Shown: piece after piece, positions 25,469 to 38,783 of the stretch
Layout of the letters: each line of letters opens with the position of its first letter
Numbering within the stretch: the first letter of the stretch is position 1
Source: Erigeron canadensis
Lineage: Eukaryota; Streptophyta; Magnoliopsida; Asterales; Asteraceae
Length of the DNA stretch: 64,000 nucleotides
Direction of reading: 5' to 3'
NCBI RefSeq assembly: GCF_010389155.1
Contig: NC_057766.1
Coordinates: 34,667,516-34,731,515 of the forward strand
Position numbers and translations under genes: made by a program
The notes under the pieces: generated by a model
Told to the model about the DNA's origin: nothing
Seen by the model: the letters and a program-made list of their open reading frames with translations, nothing else
Databases searched by the model: none

Positions 25469-25588
25469 TTAACTTGGTTTTGGATACTCACGATATAGTC
25501 TTTCCAAAGCTTCAACTTGCATTGGGGTATATCTAAGATACTTCCCATTATCAAGTATTCCACCATTCCCATCTTCTTTATTGCATCC
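25469..25588 (-). pseudogene. Class III HD-Zip homeobox exon remnant
   Basis: In one minus-strand frame, about 39 codons read like the start of a REVOLUTA/PHB/ATHB15-type homeodomain: acidic-basic residues, then DNGKYLRYTPMQVEALERL and YREYPKPS. The frame then hits TAA where the family has Ser, continues IRR, and hits a second TAA where the family has Gln. It ends without the WFQNRR helix. An in-frame TAA lies just upstream and no initiator ATG is present. No further HD-Zip, START or MEKHLA exon is seen nearby. It is therefore a dead, partial copy. Confidence 0.8.
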
Positions 25589-28500
25589 TTAGTGATAGTT
25601 TTATGAAGTCTTCCATGTTTGATCTTATATGACTTCAATCTGGGCATTGTGACCTGGACCAAGAATTCCATGACCACCAACATGAACTTTTTCACTGCAA
25701 AATCTTAAATCAAAAACTAAAAAACAAACTATTAGATATATCATATATACACATAATATATGGTCAAGTTATTGTGAAGCCGCAAATATAGTGTATATAT
25801 ATGCAAAGTGATATTTAATCAGCACATACAAAATAAGTTGGTACAAGTGTTTCAACATATTCAACCCAACCTATCCCAGCTTAGATCCTACCTGTTATGA
25901 CATGAACCTATATTCACCCATTACACGACACATCCATTTTCTCCACCTCTACTATTGTATCAAATACCTTTCAGATTGAAACATTTATAATCGTACAAAC
26001 ACCAAGCTTGTTTGCAAGTGGACTATGAACAGAATACTCGTGTATATCCTGCAATCCAACATATAAAAACAAAACAGTGTAATTTAAACATATAGAAAAC
26101 CACCAGGCTTTTGGCCTGGCAAGTTGTGCTGCTAGAAAGTCACCCATTAGCAAGGCACCCATTGGCAAGAACCCTGGTCGTTGCTTGTTGCGAAATCAGG
26201 CAGCAAGGAACAAAGGCTGCCTCACAATAATAACTTGCAAGCATTAAGAAACCATCAATATCAGTAGATTTCATGCTAAATTTATCCAATATTGACTGGA
26301 GCTTTGACTGGACCATCTAAAAAACAGATTTGATTCACTTTCTTCATTAGCAAGACCAGTAATGTATATAAGATAAAAATTAAGACCGCATTTGCCATTA
26401 AAACTTCTTGAAATCTTTATTAAAGATAGAAAAACTAATTAATCCTTAATTATTCTTTTTCCAAAAGGATTACAAACCAAACATCAATTCACATTGCAAA
26501 TCAGTCTTTACCCATTTTTTTTTTTTCAAAAATATTACAAACCAAACACCCCTATCAATACTTCTACATTGACTCAAATAAGTCAAATATGTAAAAACCT
26601 GAATACTAACTTCGGCAGTCACATTTTGTTGCCCATAAATTTACCAAGAAGCTGACAAGTTGTTTTTCAGAAAAAGCATCAAGACTCTAAGGTCCTAAAT
26701 CACCCGTGTTGGCTCATGTTCTCTTGGTCATGAAGATTAAAGACCAATACATGTTAAACGGACAGTCAATAAAAGTCTGATTACCATATCCGATACAAAC
26801 ACAATCAGTTTCTCTAGTTAGATATTAGTATAAATTAGTATAATCAAAAGTATTATACCAATTTCTTACGGTTGAGCAGATTTGCAGTCTCCAACTTGAA
26901 AATAAGTCCATCTTAGCCTGGTAGTACCACCCATATGCGTTTTGGACCCCTACACAAATGTAAAGTTTCTATTCCATATAGTCTGCCCGTGTCTCGAGTT
27001 TTAAAATTAAGACTACGGTGAATTTGATAAAACTGCATGCCACAAGGATTCATCATCATCATCATCCCACAACATGTTTTAGATGTATATAGTGAAAGCA
27101 CAATGCAGAGAACTTAAATCTTCTAAAAAAATGAAAAGACTACAATAAAATGTCATTTGACTGGTCACAACTTCATCAATATTGGCTACAAAACTATGAA
27201 AAGATCCAGTCTCATTTTTGCTAAAAAATAAGATTGATAAGGCATGTCACCATCAATAGATAGAAACTATCTGGTTCAATTTTAAGTACACATTGTAGAC
27301 TTGGTTTTTGAATTTGGAGTTAACCCATCACAGTAGAACCCATTGCAAGTGTTTATCTATATTTATTTTTATTTTTTTATCAGTAAATAGTAATTAACCA
27401 ATAAAGTCAACCAGTTCCAAAAAACCTACGCGTTTTCACCTCTTACCCAACCCGCCCGTTTTGACCCATCAAGTTAAGTATATCTCTGTAGTTGTCATGT
27501 CAAACAATTATGGTTTCTTGAGAATGAACACCACATACACAATTATATAATGATCATAATTAGTTAAAGTTTCATGATTTACCAGCACTATAGCAGACAC
27601 ATAACCGAACCCTTCATTTTGTATCCTAATATTTATTTTTGCTCATACCTGCAAGCTAGCTGCTAGGTGCAAGTGCAAACTGCAGATTCAGTAAATTCAC
27701 AATTAACATGTATTTTCATCACTATTAACATGTATTTTCATCACTATATGTAAAGTGAGTTTTCTTCCATCTTTTCTTATACAATACTCGATTAAACGTG
27801 CTAAATTATGATTATAAGAGTAATCTAACCTAAATGGGTGTTGTGAAAGAGTATGCTTGTAGCTTCTTCTTGACTGGTCTGCTACAAGATGCATCTTCCA
27901 TAAGTTTTTCTCCAAAAAGCGATAGGCCTTTTTACCCGAGGATGGGTGGCAGTGTCCTTCTCCTCTTCGGTAGCCAAAGAGCTGCCTGTACAAAGGCAGC
28001 ATCCTAGGAATGTTATATCAACTATAATGCATGAATAAACAATAAGTTTCATTGTAATTGAAAGGTTGTTATAGTTTCACTGTAATATATACATGGTATA
28101 AGAAAACCAATATAAAGAGATAATGTACAGGTATCACCTTTTCTTTGTCGTAGCAGGAGACAACTTTTACAAATTTGTTGTGCAGAACAATTCGAGGATT
28201 TACATCTTACCACTTCAAAGTTTTGCGAAAACAAAGCAAAGGACAATGAGCTAGTAACACGCAATTATTATGTTGAGTTTACATGCTATTGATACCTGAA
28301 ACAATGAACTCATATAAATGAAAAGGCCTTGGTGCTGCATTCTGAACAGGGCTATGTAATTTAAAATACAACCAAAATAGAAAACCTAATTAATGTTAAC
28401 CGGTCAACCCACCGAATCCAACATGTACTAATATGAACCAGTCACCAGCTGAAGCCCAAGTCAAAGCACCAGTTCATAAGCCAGTGAAAGCCCAGTTGAC

Positions 28501-28822
28501 CCACCAGTTAAGGCCCTGATCACACAAATGTAAAGCCCCAGCTGACCCACCAGTTAACGACCCATTTTGTACCACCGAAGCACAAAAAAGTCCATCCAAA
28601 TATGAACTACATGATCCATACATGCTGAACCAAAAATAATGATCATGATTTAACCAAGGTAGTACCTTTATCAGTCCATTCAACTTGTGGTAAAGCAATG
28701 CAGTTCAATGTGACCAGATTGGCACGCAACCACAAGGTCACATACACACCAGAGAAGAACCAACTTTTTGTTGACGCAATATATCAAGAAAGCATGCCGA
28801 ACTTTTGTATCAATATAACATT

Positions 28823-29300
28823 TTTGGTATGAATATCAAATAGGCTCAGACATGTTGAAGTAAGAGTAATGGTTCAACATGGCTGCATCAAAAAAGATTG
28901 GCATGCAACCACAAGGTCACATACACACCTCAAGTGCCATGCCAAGGAACACATAACCTCAAACTTTTTTTATTTTTAATGTAAACACATCATCATAGCC
29001 AATCAAAAAGGGACAACCATCATATTAAGCTATTAAAAAGATCATATAAAGCACATAATTATAGCCAATTTAAATACACCAGTTGTGGCAAGAAGGCTAT
29101 CAAACAATGAATTTCCGTATCAAATATCACGATTTGGCTTAAAATAGTCAAAAGGCTCAAACTGTTGAAGTAACAGTAATGATTCAGCATGGCTGCATCA
29201 AAGAATATATGACTGCAAGGTCATACACACGTCAAATGCCATGCCATGGAACATAAAATCTCAACCTTTTTATTAATGTAAATACATCATCATAGCCAAT
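28823..29300. repeat. Diverged direct repeat, unit about 300 bp
   Basis: The order 'ggctcagacatgttgaag', 'catggctgcatcaa', 'gcaaccacaaggtcacat', 'gccatgcc.aggaacat', 'catcatagccaatca' in 28845-29010 recurs with substitutions and a small deletion in 29145-29303. A third partial copy of the 'caaccacaaggtcacatac' part lies at about 28728-28750. Function unknown. Confidence 0.65.
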
Positions 29301-32300
29301 CAACCTTTTTTTTGATGAAAAGCTCCATTAAAATCAAATTCCATGCTGCTTGTTCTATGACACTATCATTTTGTGATCCAATGCTTAACTGTACAATTGA
29401 AGAAACTACCCAAATTACCATACACCATATGTCAATATAAATGACATTTTTAGAGAAGTAGTTTGACAACTGGTGTTTCTTACCCAATTTACTAAAAATG
29501 ATTTTATGAAGAGTTACCCAACCCATTCTTTTAACCGAAAGGATTAAATCCAGCGCCACCACTAAAAGAGTTAAGCACTTAAGCCCCTCTACAAAAACAC
29601 TGTTAATAGTTATCACGAAACTGAATTTCCATAGTACTTCATAAAATAAAATAAAAAACCCCGAAAGTACTTCATTTTTGGGAGTGCATCAGATTCTTTC
29701 AATACCGTCTTATTATCTCAAATACCTCAAGTTCGTCATCTTGAACAAAAATCACTCACAAATGGGCAAATCAACAATCAAGATTCCAAGCTTCCCTCTG
29801 CACTCAAACATGAAAAGCTTTTAATTAGAAGCTAAAGATGAACTAACAATTGAGATATAACATCCAAGAGCTTCAATAGCAAGCAGTTTATTACATTCAA
29901 GATGAATAGTATCATACATGCTCCATAATAGAGAATACATTCAACTAATTAGCTAAATACTTATTAGGCTGAATCTAAAATTAAAATAAATATGTATAGC
30001 ATAAAATTTTAAAAACCATATACAACTATCAATGAATACACTAAATAAACCCACATACCCTTCACCTTCATATCTATGCAAAACCATGAGGAACCACTTA
30101 ATTTTCATTCAAGTAATCTAGTCATACCTCTATGTCCATCAAGACTTACTCTTTTATATTCATGGGAACACTTTATTATCAATCTTTCCATTCCTTTGTC
30201 AAAGAAAGTTTTGGCATGTCTCTTTCATTCACCTGCAGTCAAAAGAAACAAAAAATAATGGTTAAGCAAAGTAGTACAACTTTAAAATATCAAATGATTT
30301 TTTTCTTTTCTGCTTCTTTTACTTGCTTTCACCATTGGCAATGCTCAACTTTAAAATATCAAATGATTTTTGTATATAAATGACATTTTTAGATAAGTGG
30401 TTTGACAACTAAGGTTAATAAAAGCTTATGATCATTTTAACACCACAAACTATACTATCAAATTGATAAAAAAAAAAAAAAATCTTTCATACATATTATC
30501 AAACACCTTAGATGCATTAATTCTACAATATATATTATGAAATAAATAAATATTCATAAAACAACAAATATCAAAACTTACACATGAATTCCAATCCAAC
30601 ATTCGAAGTCTAATTAGGTTATCCTCATCATCAGCCTTTTATGGTCATTAGAAGCCGCTTCGCAATTTCACATGTCTATATCCTTGATTTTTTCTTTCGT
30701 CTTCTTTCATCCAAGACAAAAATAAACAAGCTTGATTTATAGATGTATGTATACATATGGATATACAGATGTGTATATATATATACATATATATAAAATC
30801 ATCTTCAAAAGTTGGATTGGAGATTCAAAGAAAAAAAAAGATATGAAAGGAAGTTTTGAGAAAAATACACTTTAGATCTGATGATTTGGTCTTCTTTCTC
30901 CATTCTCCCTCTATTTATCTTTCTCCTCACTTTCAAAAATCAAAAAGCCTGCCCATTCAAATCCTGCCTTATTCCCCGCCCAAATACACTCCCACACACA
31001 CCAAATATACCATAAAATACACACCACTTAACATCATACTTCCAATGTGGAAGACTTCTTTGCTTGACAACACACAAGTGATGTCACTTGGGATCTCTTC
31101 TTTAGTATGAAAGGAGTGATTTTCTGTGTGTACAAAGTACACATTATAAAGTTTGGCACACAATTCATGTACATAGGAAGGACATGTTTGGGTCAAATAC
31201 AACCAACGTGCTTATTAGAGGCTGACTTCCTTCTAACATAGTCAATGACAGATCCATGATTTTTTGAAGATGGAAGTCTTGAAAAAAAAATTCACCTTAA
31301 ATCGGGTGGAGGTTAATAATTAAAATATTTTCTGTTGGGGCTTACTTTATATATCTAAAAACTTACAAACATATTCTTAGTTGAGAGGGGGGTGACCATA
31401 TTGGTAGCATGTTGGATCCCTCCCCTGATGATAATAATCATAAGTATTACATATATGAATTACATTATATAAATCGACGGTAGATTAATTATGAGGGTCA
31501 AATGAAAATATTTTTGGTATATTTGGAATTTCAGCTAACATTTACACAGAAAATCGTGTTGTCTTTCTATAACCCGCCAACATGTTTGACCGTAGAAGTT
31601 GGGCTACATATGTTTGTGACCAACTTAATAGATCAATTTGAAAAGATTTGAATCATTAAATTAAAATTAAAGATCAAGATTACAAAATCATTATTAAATC
31701 TTAATCATCAATTTTAATTAAAAGGTCGAAATTATTCTAAGTTAGAAAAAATAAGAGATCTTCTATGCGTGTCTAATTTACATGAATTAGGTGTATTAAC
31801 ATTAGAATAATTTTCTTAACATGTTTATCTGAATGAATTAGATAATACAAACCTATGCATCCAAGCTTTTTAATCGAAACTCAATAATTTGTATAGTCAT
31901 TTTGCTCTTCTATCAAATGTATATCCAAGTTTCATATCCATTACCAATGCTTTAATAATTAAACAGTCAAAACACGCATTGTAAAACTATTAAATTTGAC
32001 AAAGAACATGAAAATAGACAAAAACATGAACACAAGATCTGAGCTTGTGCCCGTATCTTTTCAATTCAAGATGCATATTATTATATTAAGACAATGTATT
32101 GAAAATGAACCAATAGATACTCATGTATACGTGTGATCAACTTAGGCAATCTAAAGAGGTGGTGTTGTCTCCTTCGATGAAAAGTTCCTTTCTTTTTAAT
32201 AATCGATTGGTCTGCTTAACAAAAGTACAAAATGAACTGTTTTTTGGTTGACCCCCTTATTTCCATTCGGGTTGACCATAATCAAGAAGGAATATCAAAA

Positions 32301-32738
32301 CTTAGTTCACTCACCGAGTCTCATTGCATCCATGGCTGAATGGTTCTTGTCCGAAATACATAGGTTAGGTGTGCCAAAAATAGAATTGTAATTTTTGACA
32401 TTATAACTTTTTTTTTAAAGTAAATTTCATTTAAAAGTATCCAGCAAAACCGATGATACAACTATTACTTCATATTTACAACAATTACATTATATTAAAA
32501 CTGTACCCAACATAACTTGTCGATTTTCACTATATTTTTAGAAGGCAAACATTTTTTACACTCTATTTATAGGTAGATGATCTTATCGATTTGTGACTCT
32601 TTCAATACAAAACTATTGCTCCCATTTACAACGACGGATGAGTGACTTCTAACTAATGCATTGTGTAAAGAAAAAAGAGGCATTTGCAAACGCAAAACAA
32701 ATGCCAAATCTATTGTCTCCAAGGATCAATGAATGTCC

Positions 32739-32858
32739 AATTTCATGCGAAAAGAACCCTCTTTTATATATTCACTCGGTAAATTATATATTTTTCTCAA
32801 TTTCATGCGAAAAGAACCCTCTTTTATATATTCACTCGGTAAATTATATATTTTTCAT
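32739..32858. repeat. Perfect 60-bp tandem duplication
   Basis: The 60-base unit beginning 'aatttcatgcgaaaagaacc' occurs twice head to tail, at about 32739-32798 and 32799-32858, identical apart from the last bases. The identity implies a very recent duplication, or an assembly artefact. Confidence 0.85.
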
Positions 32859-33131
32859 TTCCCAATTCTACACAAAATTGTACAGTAGTAATTTTTTTTT
32901 ATTTAATGTAAAGAAAAAACACAAAAAGACAAAATTATGGGCACAAGATTTCTTGTCATTTTGCATTTTAATTTCCCGGTAAAGATTAAAACAATGTGCA
33001 GCAACTGGACCTATAGATACACATGCATACTTTACTTAGCATTTAATTTTTAAATACAGAATCACGGGGTCATATGAATATATGATTTATGAAATAAATA
33101 AGCTTTTTCAGATAGTGATTAAGAAAAAAAT

Positions 33132-36100
33132 ATGTCAGTAGTTAATCCATGTTTTAATTTTAACTATGATTACAGGCGGAGCTACTGTCATTTTAACAAG
33201 GATACTGGTCCGGGTCGGGTCAGGCCCAGTTCCAGTTCAAGTAAGTTCATTTCGTCACTTAACCGGCTTCAGTCGCCGGTGATGGTGAACAATCTGAGAA
33301 CCGCCCATCACCACCGCCGGAAAGCGGTGGTTCTCGGCGAAGCTGTTGCTTCTGATGATGATCATCTTATCTTGCCCAGTCAAGATTTCTCACAACAAGC
33401 TCATATTTCATCTTTTCAACAGGTACCCTTTTTTAAAAATTTCATCTTTTTGTAAACCCACTGAAAAAATTGAATTTTTTTCAAAAAAGATTGAATTTTT
33501 TTGAATTTGTGTGTTTGTTTGTAGTATGTGGAGATGTATAAGAGATCAGTTGAAGACCCAGGTGGATTTTGGTCAGAAATGGCTTCTGGGTTTTACTGGA
33601 AAGAAAAATGGGGTCAGCAGGTGTACTATGAGAATCTTGATATCACAAAAGGGAATATCAAAATTGAGGTAGTATGATTACTAGCAAGATTACGCCCGAA
33701 AAGTTTATGTATTCGTAGAACGTGTGGGAAGGATTTTGGTGCTCTGATTATCCATTTTTACACCTTGATGCACCAATGATTTTGGTATGGTGCATTTAAG
33801 TGATTATCCAAAAACATTTCCACACTTTTCGACTTTACGAACTCAATATGTTTAGTTTTTGATTAAAGTGTCATGTTCTGTGAAATTATATTGTCTCTAT
33901 TGACCAGTTAGTTGAATTTTGTTATTGATTCAGTGGTTTAAAGGTGGGATCACCAACATTTGTTATAATTGTTTGGATAAAAATATTGAGTCTGGAAATG
34001 GTGAAAAAATTGCTCTTCATTGGGAAGGAAATGAGCCTGGTGTTGATGACTCATTGACTTATAATCAGCTGCTAGATAGAGTTTGCCAGGTTTGTATCCG
34101 TTTTGGACATTTCTTAGCTGAATGTTTGAATTATTTGTTGTGAGTTAAGCTTTTCTTTAAATTTGTGAATTGTGGCAGCTTGCAAATTACTTGAAAGAAA
34201 ATGGTGTTAAAAAAGGTGATTCCGTGATTATCTACTTACCAATGCTCATGGAACTGCCAGTGGCTATGCTAGCATGTGCTCGTATTGGTGCTGTTCATTC
34301 GGTAAATATTGGTACCATTTTTGGATTTTTTAATAACTTAGAAATATATATACTGAAATGCATTTGGATTTCAGGTTGTTTTTGCCGGATTCTCTGCGGA
34401 GGCTCTTGAACAGAGAATTATTGATTGCAAGCCGAAGATTGTGATAACTTGTAATGCGGTTATGAGAGGCAAAAAAGCAATTAATCTTAAGGATATTGTT
34501 GACACTGCACTCTCACAAGCATCTAAAAATGGAACCTCTATTGGTAGGAGTTAATTGATAACTGTATACTATATCTATCGTTTATTCGCTATAGAAAATT
34601 TAGGTTTCCAAAACACCAATGTATTTTCCTCCGCTATCTACCATCAATTATCTGTTTTCAGTAATCGGTTCTCTTTATACTTTATCTGTCACCCTTGGTA
34701 TGACCTCTTTTCCCTTGGTCACAAACAGGTTTATGCCTGACCTATGCAAATGAATCAGCCTTGAAGAAGGAAGCTACTAAATGGCAAAAGGAAAGAGATG
34801 TTTGGTGGCAGGTACTTAAATAACGTGGTCCATCCATGGAGAATGTTCCTTCTAACTTAAAGGACACATCAGCTTTATATGTGACATTAGACTATTCCTC
34901 GTTTAACTCATTTGAGAGCTGTTAAATTTTCAGGATGTTGTTCCCAAATGTTCTACTAAGTGTGATGTGGAGTGGGTTGATGCAGAGGATCCGCTTTTCC
35001 TTCTCTACACCAGTGGAAGCACCGGAAAGCCTAAAGTATTTAAATACCCCACCCCTATAGTAAATCATCGTGATTTTTCTTTCTGATGGTATCATTTTGT
35101 GGATTTGATAGGGTGTTCTGCATACCACAGGAGGATATATGATATACACCGCCGCAACGTTCAAATATGCTTTTGACTACAAGCCATCTGATATATACTG
35201 GTAAAAATCTTGATATTAACACAATTTCTTAATTAGTTAATGCTTATATAGAAACAAGAACCAACACTTGTATCCACTCGAATTCTAGGTGTACAGCTGA
35301 TTGTGGTTGGATTACTGGACACAGTTATGTTGCGTATGGACCTCTGCTAAATGGCGCAACGGTTTTACTTTATGAGGGGGTAAATATCTAATGCCTACAA
35401 CCAAGTTTTGTGTTCAGGGCTACAAGTATTTTAATGAAGTAATAGCATGATATATTGATGTCATATATACATGCTATTTGCAGGTTCCTAATTATCCCGA
35501 TCCTGGAAGATGTTGGGAAATTGTTGACAAGTATAAAGTGACAATATTTTACACTGCTCCCACACTAGTGCGTTCTCTTATGCGCGATGGTAATGAGGCA
35601 AGTATCTTTCTTGTTAAGCATGTTAAGCTCTATGAGTTACACTGGGGGTGAGGATGGGTAGGTTATGACCCAAAACCGAATCCAAACCAAAAGTTTTGGT
35701 TATTTTCAGTTTTCCTATCTTTAATTATTGTTTTGGTAAAGCTTCGGTTTTTATATGTTAACATCAAATGGAATGATTGCAAAGATTTGCAAGAAGTCGA
35801 ATTGCGTTATGGACCGGTGGTTTTTCACAATTATATAAAAGCCCAAAAGTTAAATGCAAACCAGTTTAACTAACTAAATGAAAACCCATTATACTTAAAA
35901 CTTCAAACCCATGTGAAACTCTAATAATTGTAGTCTAGTAAATAAGTTCAAAAGGCCAAATTCCAACTTTTAGATCATGATTCGCATAGAATATATATAT
36001 ATATATTCTATATATATATATATAGAATATATATATATATATATTAAGTAAAACATATTAAAAATAATATAAAAAATGTAGTGGATTGGCTTCTAGCAAA

Positions 36101-38129
36101 TCGGTCCTATCCACCTAACCGAAACCGAACCGATCCAGCGGCTTATCAAATATTAACAAAACGAATCATTGGTTTTATAGTGGGTCGGTTCTGGTGGATC
36201 AGTTTTGGTGGATTCGGTTCAGTTTCTCGATTTTCCTACTCACACCTAAGTTATACATTGTATAATTCATATATGTATGTAGACTTGCATTTAAGGTACG
36301 AAGTTGTGCTCAGATATAGGTTTTGTGTTTTCTCAATAATGCAGTATGTTACTCGATATTCTCGCAAATCTTTACGAGTCCTTGGTAGTGTAGGCGAGCC
36401 AATCAATCCAAGTGCATGGAGGTTATATTCCCAACTAACTCTCAATTTTATATTTGAAAGAGCAGTCATCTACATTTTCTTATTAAAGTTTACATTTATT
36501 GATTTTTTGTTTATTCATTGATCTGACAGGTGGTTTTTCAATGTAGTTGGAGATTCAAGATGTCCAATATCAGACACTTGGTGGCAAACAGAGACCGGGG
36601 GCTTCATGGTATGCATGCTCGTCTATGTTTTTGCATGATACATATGGCACTTTGTGTTAGAGACTTAGAGGTGACAAAGCATAGAGGGCAGATGGGGTAA
36701 TGTTTTAGAAACAGGTCATGTTTTAGAACACATAGAAGTGGCGTAGGTTGGGTTGACATGGAGACTTTTTTGTCAATCTTTGTAGTTATCTTATTACCCC
36801 ATAACTGATTTGACTGGTTCCCTTTCAGCTATAAGCTTCCCGTCTGACCTCTTTAGGTAAAAACAAAGCCCAAATCTGCCCATTCATAGTAAAAAGACAA
36901 AACTGCTAATTCTCAAACTAAGGGTAACTAGCATTGTGGTTAACCATTCTTAGTTTCCAGATTACTCCCTTGCCCGGTGCGTGGCCTCAAAAACCAGGTT
37001 CTGCTACATTCCCATTTTTCGGGGTCCAGGTAGATAATTTTATGAAACTTCATCTGCTTTTTCATCATTATTTACCCTTTAAAATGTAACTTATGTTTGC
37101 CTCCAAAACAAAATGGACAATTGGACAGCCTGTTATAGTGGATGAAAAGGGGAAGGAAATTGAAGGTGAAGGCAGTGGATATTTATGTGTTAAGAAATCA
37201 TGGCCGGGAGCATTCAGGACTCTATATGGCGATCATGAAAGATACGAAACAACTTATTTCAGCGCATTCCCAGGCTATTATTTTAGTGGTGATGGCTGCA
37301 GTAGGTAATACCATAGAAAATTTATTTCACTTTTACTTTCAATAGCTAAGACCCAAATAATGCGTAAATAAGTCTAAGTCCATATATATATATATATATA
37401 TTGTTTCAGAGACAAGGATGGATACCACTGGCTCACTGGAAGAGTTGATGATGTAATTAATGTTAGGTACCTTCTTAAACTTGATCATTTTTATTTATTT
37501 ATTATTTATTTTGGTAAACCTTGGGTGTCCCACTAGGTTACAAACTTACAATGTTATTGCTTTGCTTGAAATATGTAATATGAACAGTGGACATCGAATT
37601 GGCACAGCCGAGGTTGAATCTGCTCTAGTTTCACATCCTCAATGTGCGGAAGCAGCAGTAGTTGGTGTTGAGCATGAGGTCAAGGGACAGTGTATATATG
37701 CATTTGTTACTCCAGTTGAGGGTGTTGAATACAGTCAAGATCTCAGAAAAAGTCTTGTGCTTTCAGTCCGAACTCAAGTAAGTTTCCCTTCTTCCTACCA
37801 AAAAATGGTGCATTGTCCAAGAACTCTTGCTACATAGATGAAGTATGAGATGCTTGAACACCTCACATGCTTCCACCATAGTTTTACACGAGTTAAGTAG
37901 TGTTTGCTGTATTTCCATCTAAATATCTATTCGGTGCAATCAGATTGGAGCATTCGCAGCACCAGACAAAATTCATTGGGCACCTGGTCTACCAAAGACA
38001 AGAAGTGGGAAAATAATGAGAAGAATACTGAGGAAAATCGCTTCTAGGCAGCTAGATGAGCTTGGGGATACAAGCACACTTGCAGATCCACATGTGGTTG
38101 ACCAGCTGATTGCCCTAGCCGATTCCTAA
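33132..38129 (+). CDS. ACS: Plastid acetyl-CoA synthetase (acetate-CoA ligase)
   Basis: Makes acetyl-CoA from acetate, ATP and CoA (EC 6.2.1.1). Seventeen exons give 731 residues: 33132-33422, 33525-33668, 33934-34089, 34179-34301, 34375-34543, 34729-34811, 34934-35035, 35112-35200, 35289-35379, 35484-35597, 36345-36421, 36530-36608, 36961-37029, 37129-37304, 37410-37466, 37588-37777, 37944-38129. The first ~80 residues are Ser/Arg-rich and unlike bacterial Acs, fitting a plastid transit peptide. The adenylate motif [10 protein letters not shown] starts at about 348, followed by [10 protein letters not shown] and [15 protein letters not shown]. The catalytic lysine is in TRSGK (Lys693), the site of regulatory acetylation in bacterial Acs. 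Intron 10 uses a GC donor and carries a hAT-like insertion. From memory, Arabidopsis At5g36880 is the counterpart. Confidence 0.95.
35643..36248. mobile_element. hAT-like non-autonomous element in ACS intron 10
   Basis: The left end TGGGGGTGAG and reverse-complemented right end TAGGTGTGAG resemble the hAT MITE terminus AGGGGTGAG. Both arms then have 'accgaa' and 'ggttcagt'-type words. The flanks AGTTACAC (35635-35642) and AGTTATAC (36249-36256) match at 7 of 8 bases, the target size of hAT elements. Inside is an (AT)n palindrome (about 35990-36045). The open frame 36081-36521 is read-through of element, intron and exon 11, not a gene. Confidence 0.6.
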
Positions 38130-38783
38130 GTAGCAAGGTTTTGAGTCCCCAAGATTATCTTCAGCTTGTTTGAGTGGACAAGTAGAACAGTTAATGGCTT
38201 ATATTATAAACATATACTACCGAAAACTGGCAACAAACCATTTTGTCGGGTGTCAGTTATAATGAATGAAAGTTTAATATAGGGATTCAACTTTTACTCA
38301 TAGGAAACTATTTACGGAAATCATGTTTAGTGATTGTCATGTAAAGGGTAACTTTGGTTTAATCATACATGAAATAAGTTACAGAAGTAATGTTCAGCCA
38401 ATTATTGATGCAGCTATTGAAAGTATATCTTTGATTTTATAAATGATGGAATAAGTTTTACCTTGTAACATTTTGGCCTAACATCATGTTTAGTGATAGT
38501 CATTCAACGGGTAACTTTATTTTGATCATTCATAAGTTGCAACATTTTGGCTTAACATCAGGATTTTTGCATTCAATGCGTGATATAGGAACCAAAGGCC
38601 GTATAAAAGTACAACAATCTATGTATCTTTTCTCCATTAAGCACAAAAGAACCATATTTTATAGATACAACTTCAAGAACCTCCCTCGAGTATAAAAACT
38701 CAAGGGCATAATGGAATATGGTATAGGATCTTCTGTAACATGTTTCATTACAATTATGGAGTAATAATACAAACGTGAATCAA
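38130..38783. other. Convergent 3' region between ACS and GRXS14
   Basis: Contains 3'UTR DNA of both genes. The words 'acatcatgtttagtgat.gtcat' and 'gggtaacttt' recur at about 38320 and 38485, a small diverged duplication. No gene is seen. Confidence 0.4.

Larger units (their letters stand above)
25696..33131. other. Gene-poor 7.4-kb interval
   Basis: Many short ORFs occur on both strands (for example near 25971, 27703, 28474, 29290 and 30856). None shows a recognisable family, codon bias or splice support. The interval holds the tandem duplications near 28.8-29.3 kb and 32.74-32.86 kb, listed separately. A 'cgttttgacccatcaag' patch near 27450 recalls a dispersed repeat word. An 'atatgtgtat' run lies near 30750-30800. 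Confidence 0.5.

Noticed and set aside
27703..28002. 99-codon minus-strand ORF with a protein-like composition
   Set aside because: No recognisable motif, no splice partners, and it lies among repeats; I could not support it as a gene.
30856..31110. 84-codon plus-strand ORF
   Set aside because: Low-complexity pyrimidine-rich sequence, no family; probably non-coding.
35987..36045. Long AT palindrome as a terminator or origin
   Set aside because: It is a simple (AT)n repeat within an intron-borne transposon; no further support.
36081..36521. 146-codon ORF
   Set aside because: It spans the end of the hAT-like element, intron 10 and exon 11 of ACS; only the exon 11 part is protein-coding.
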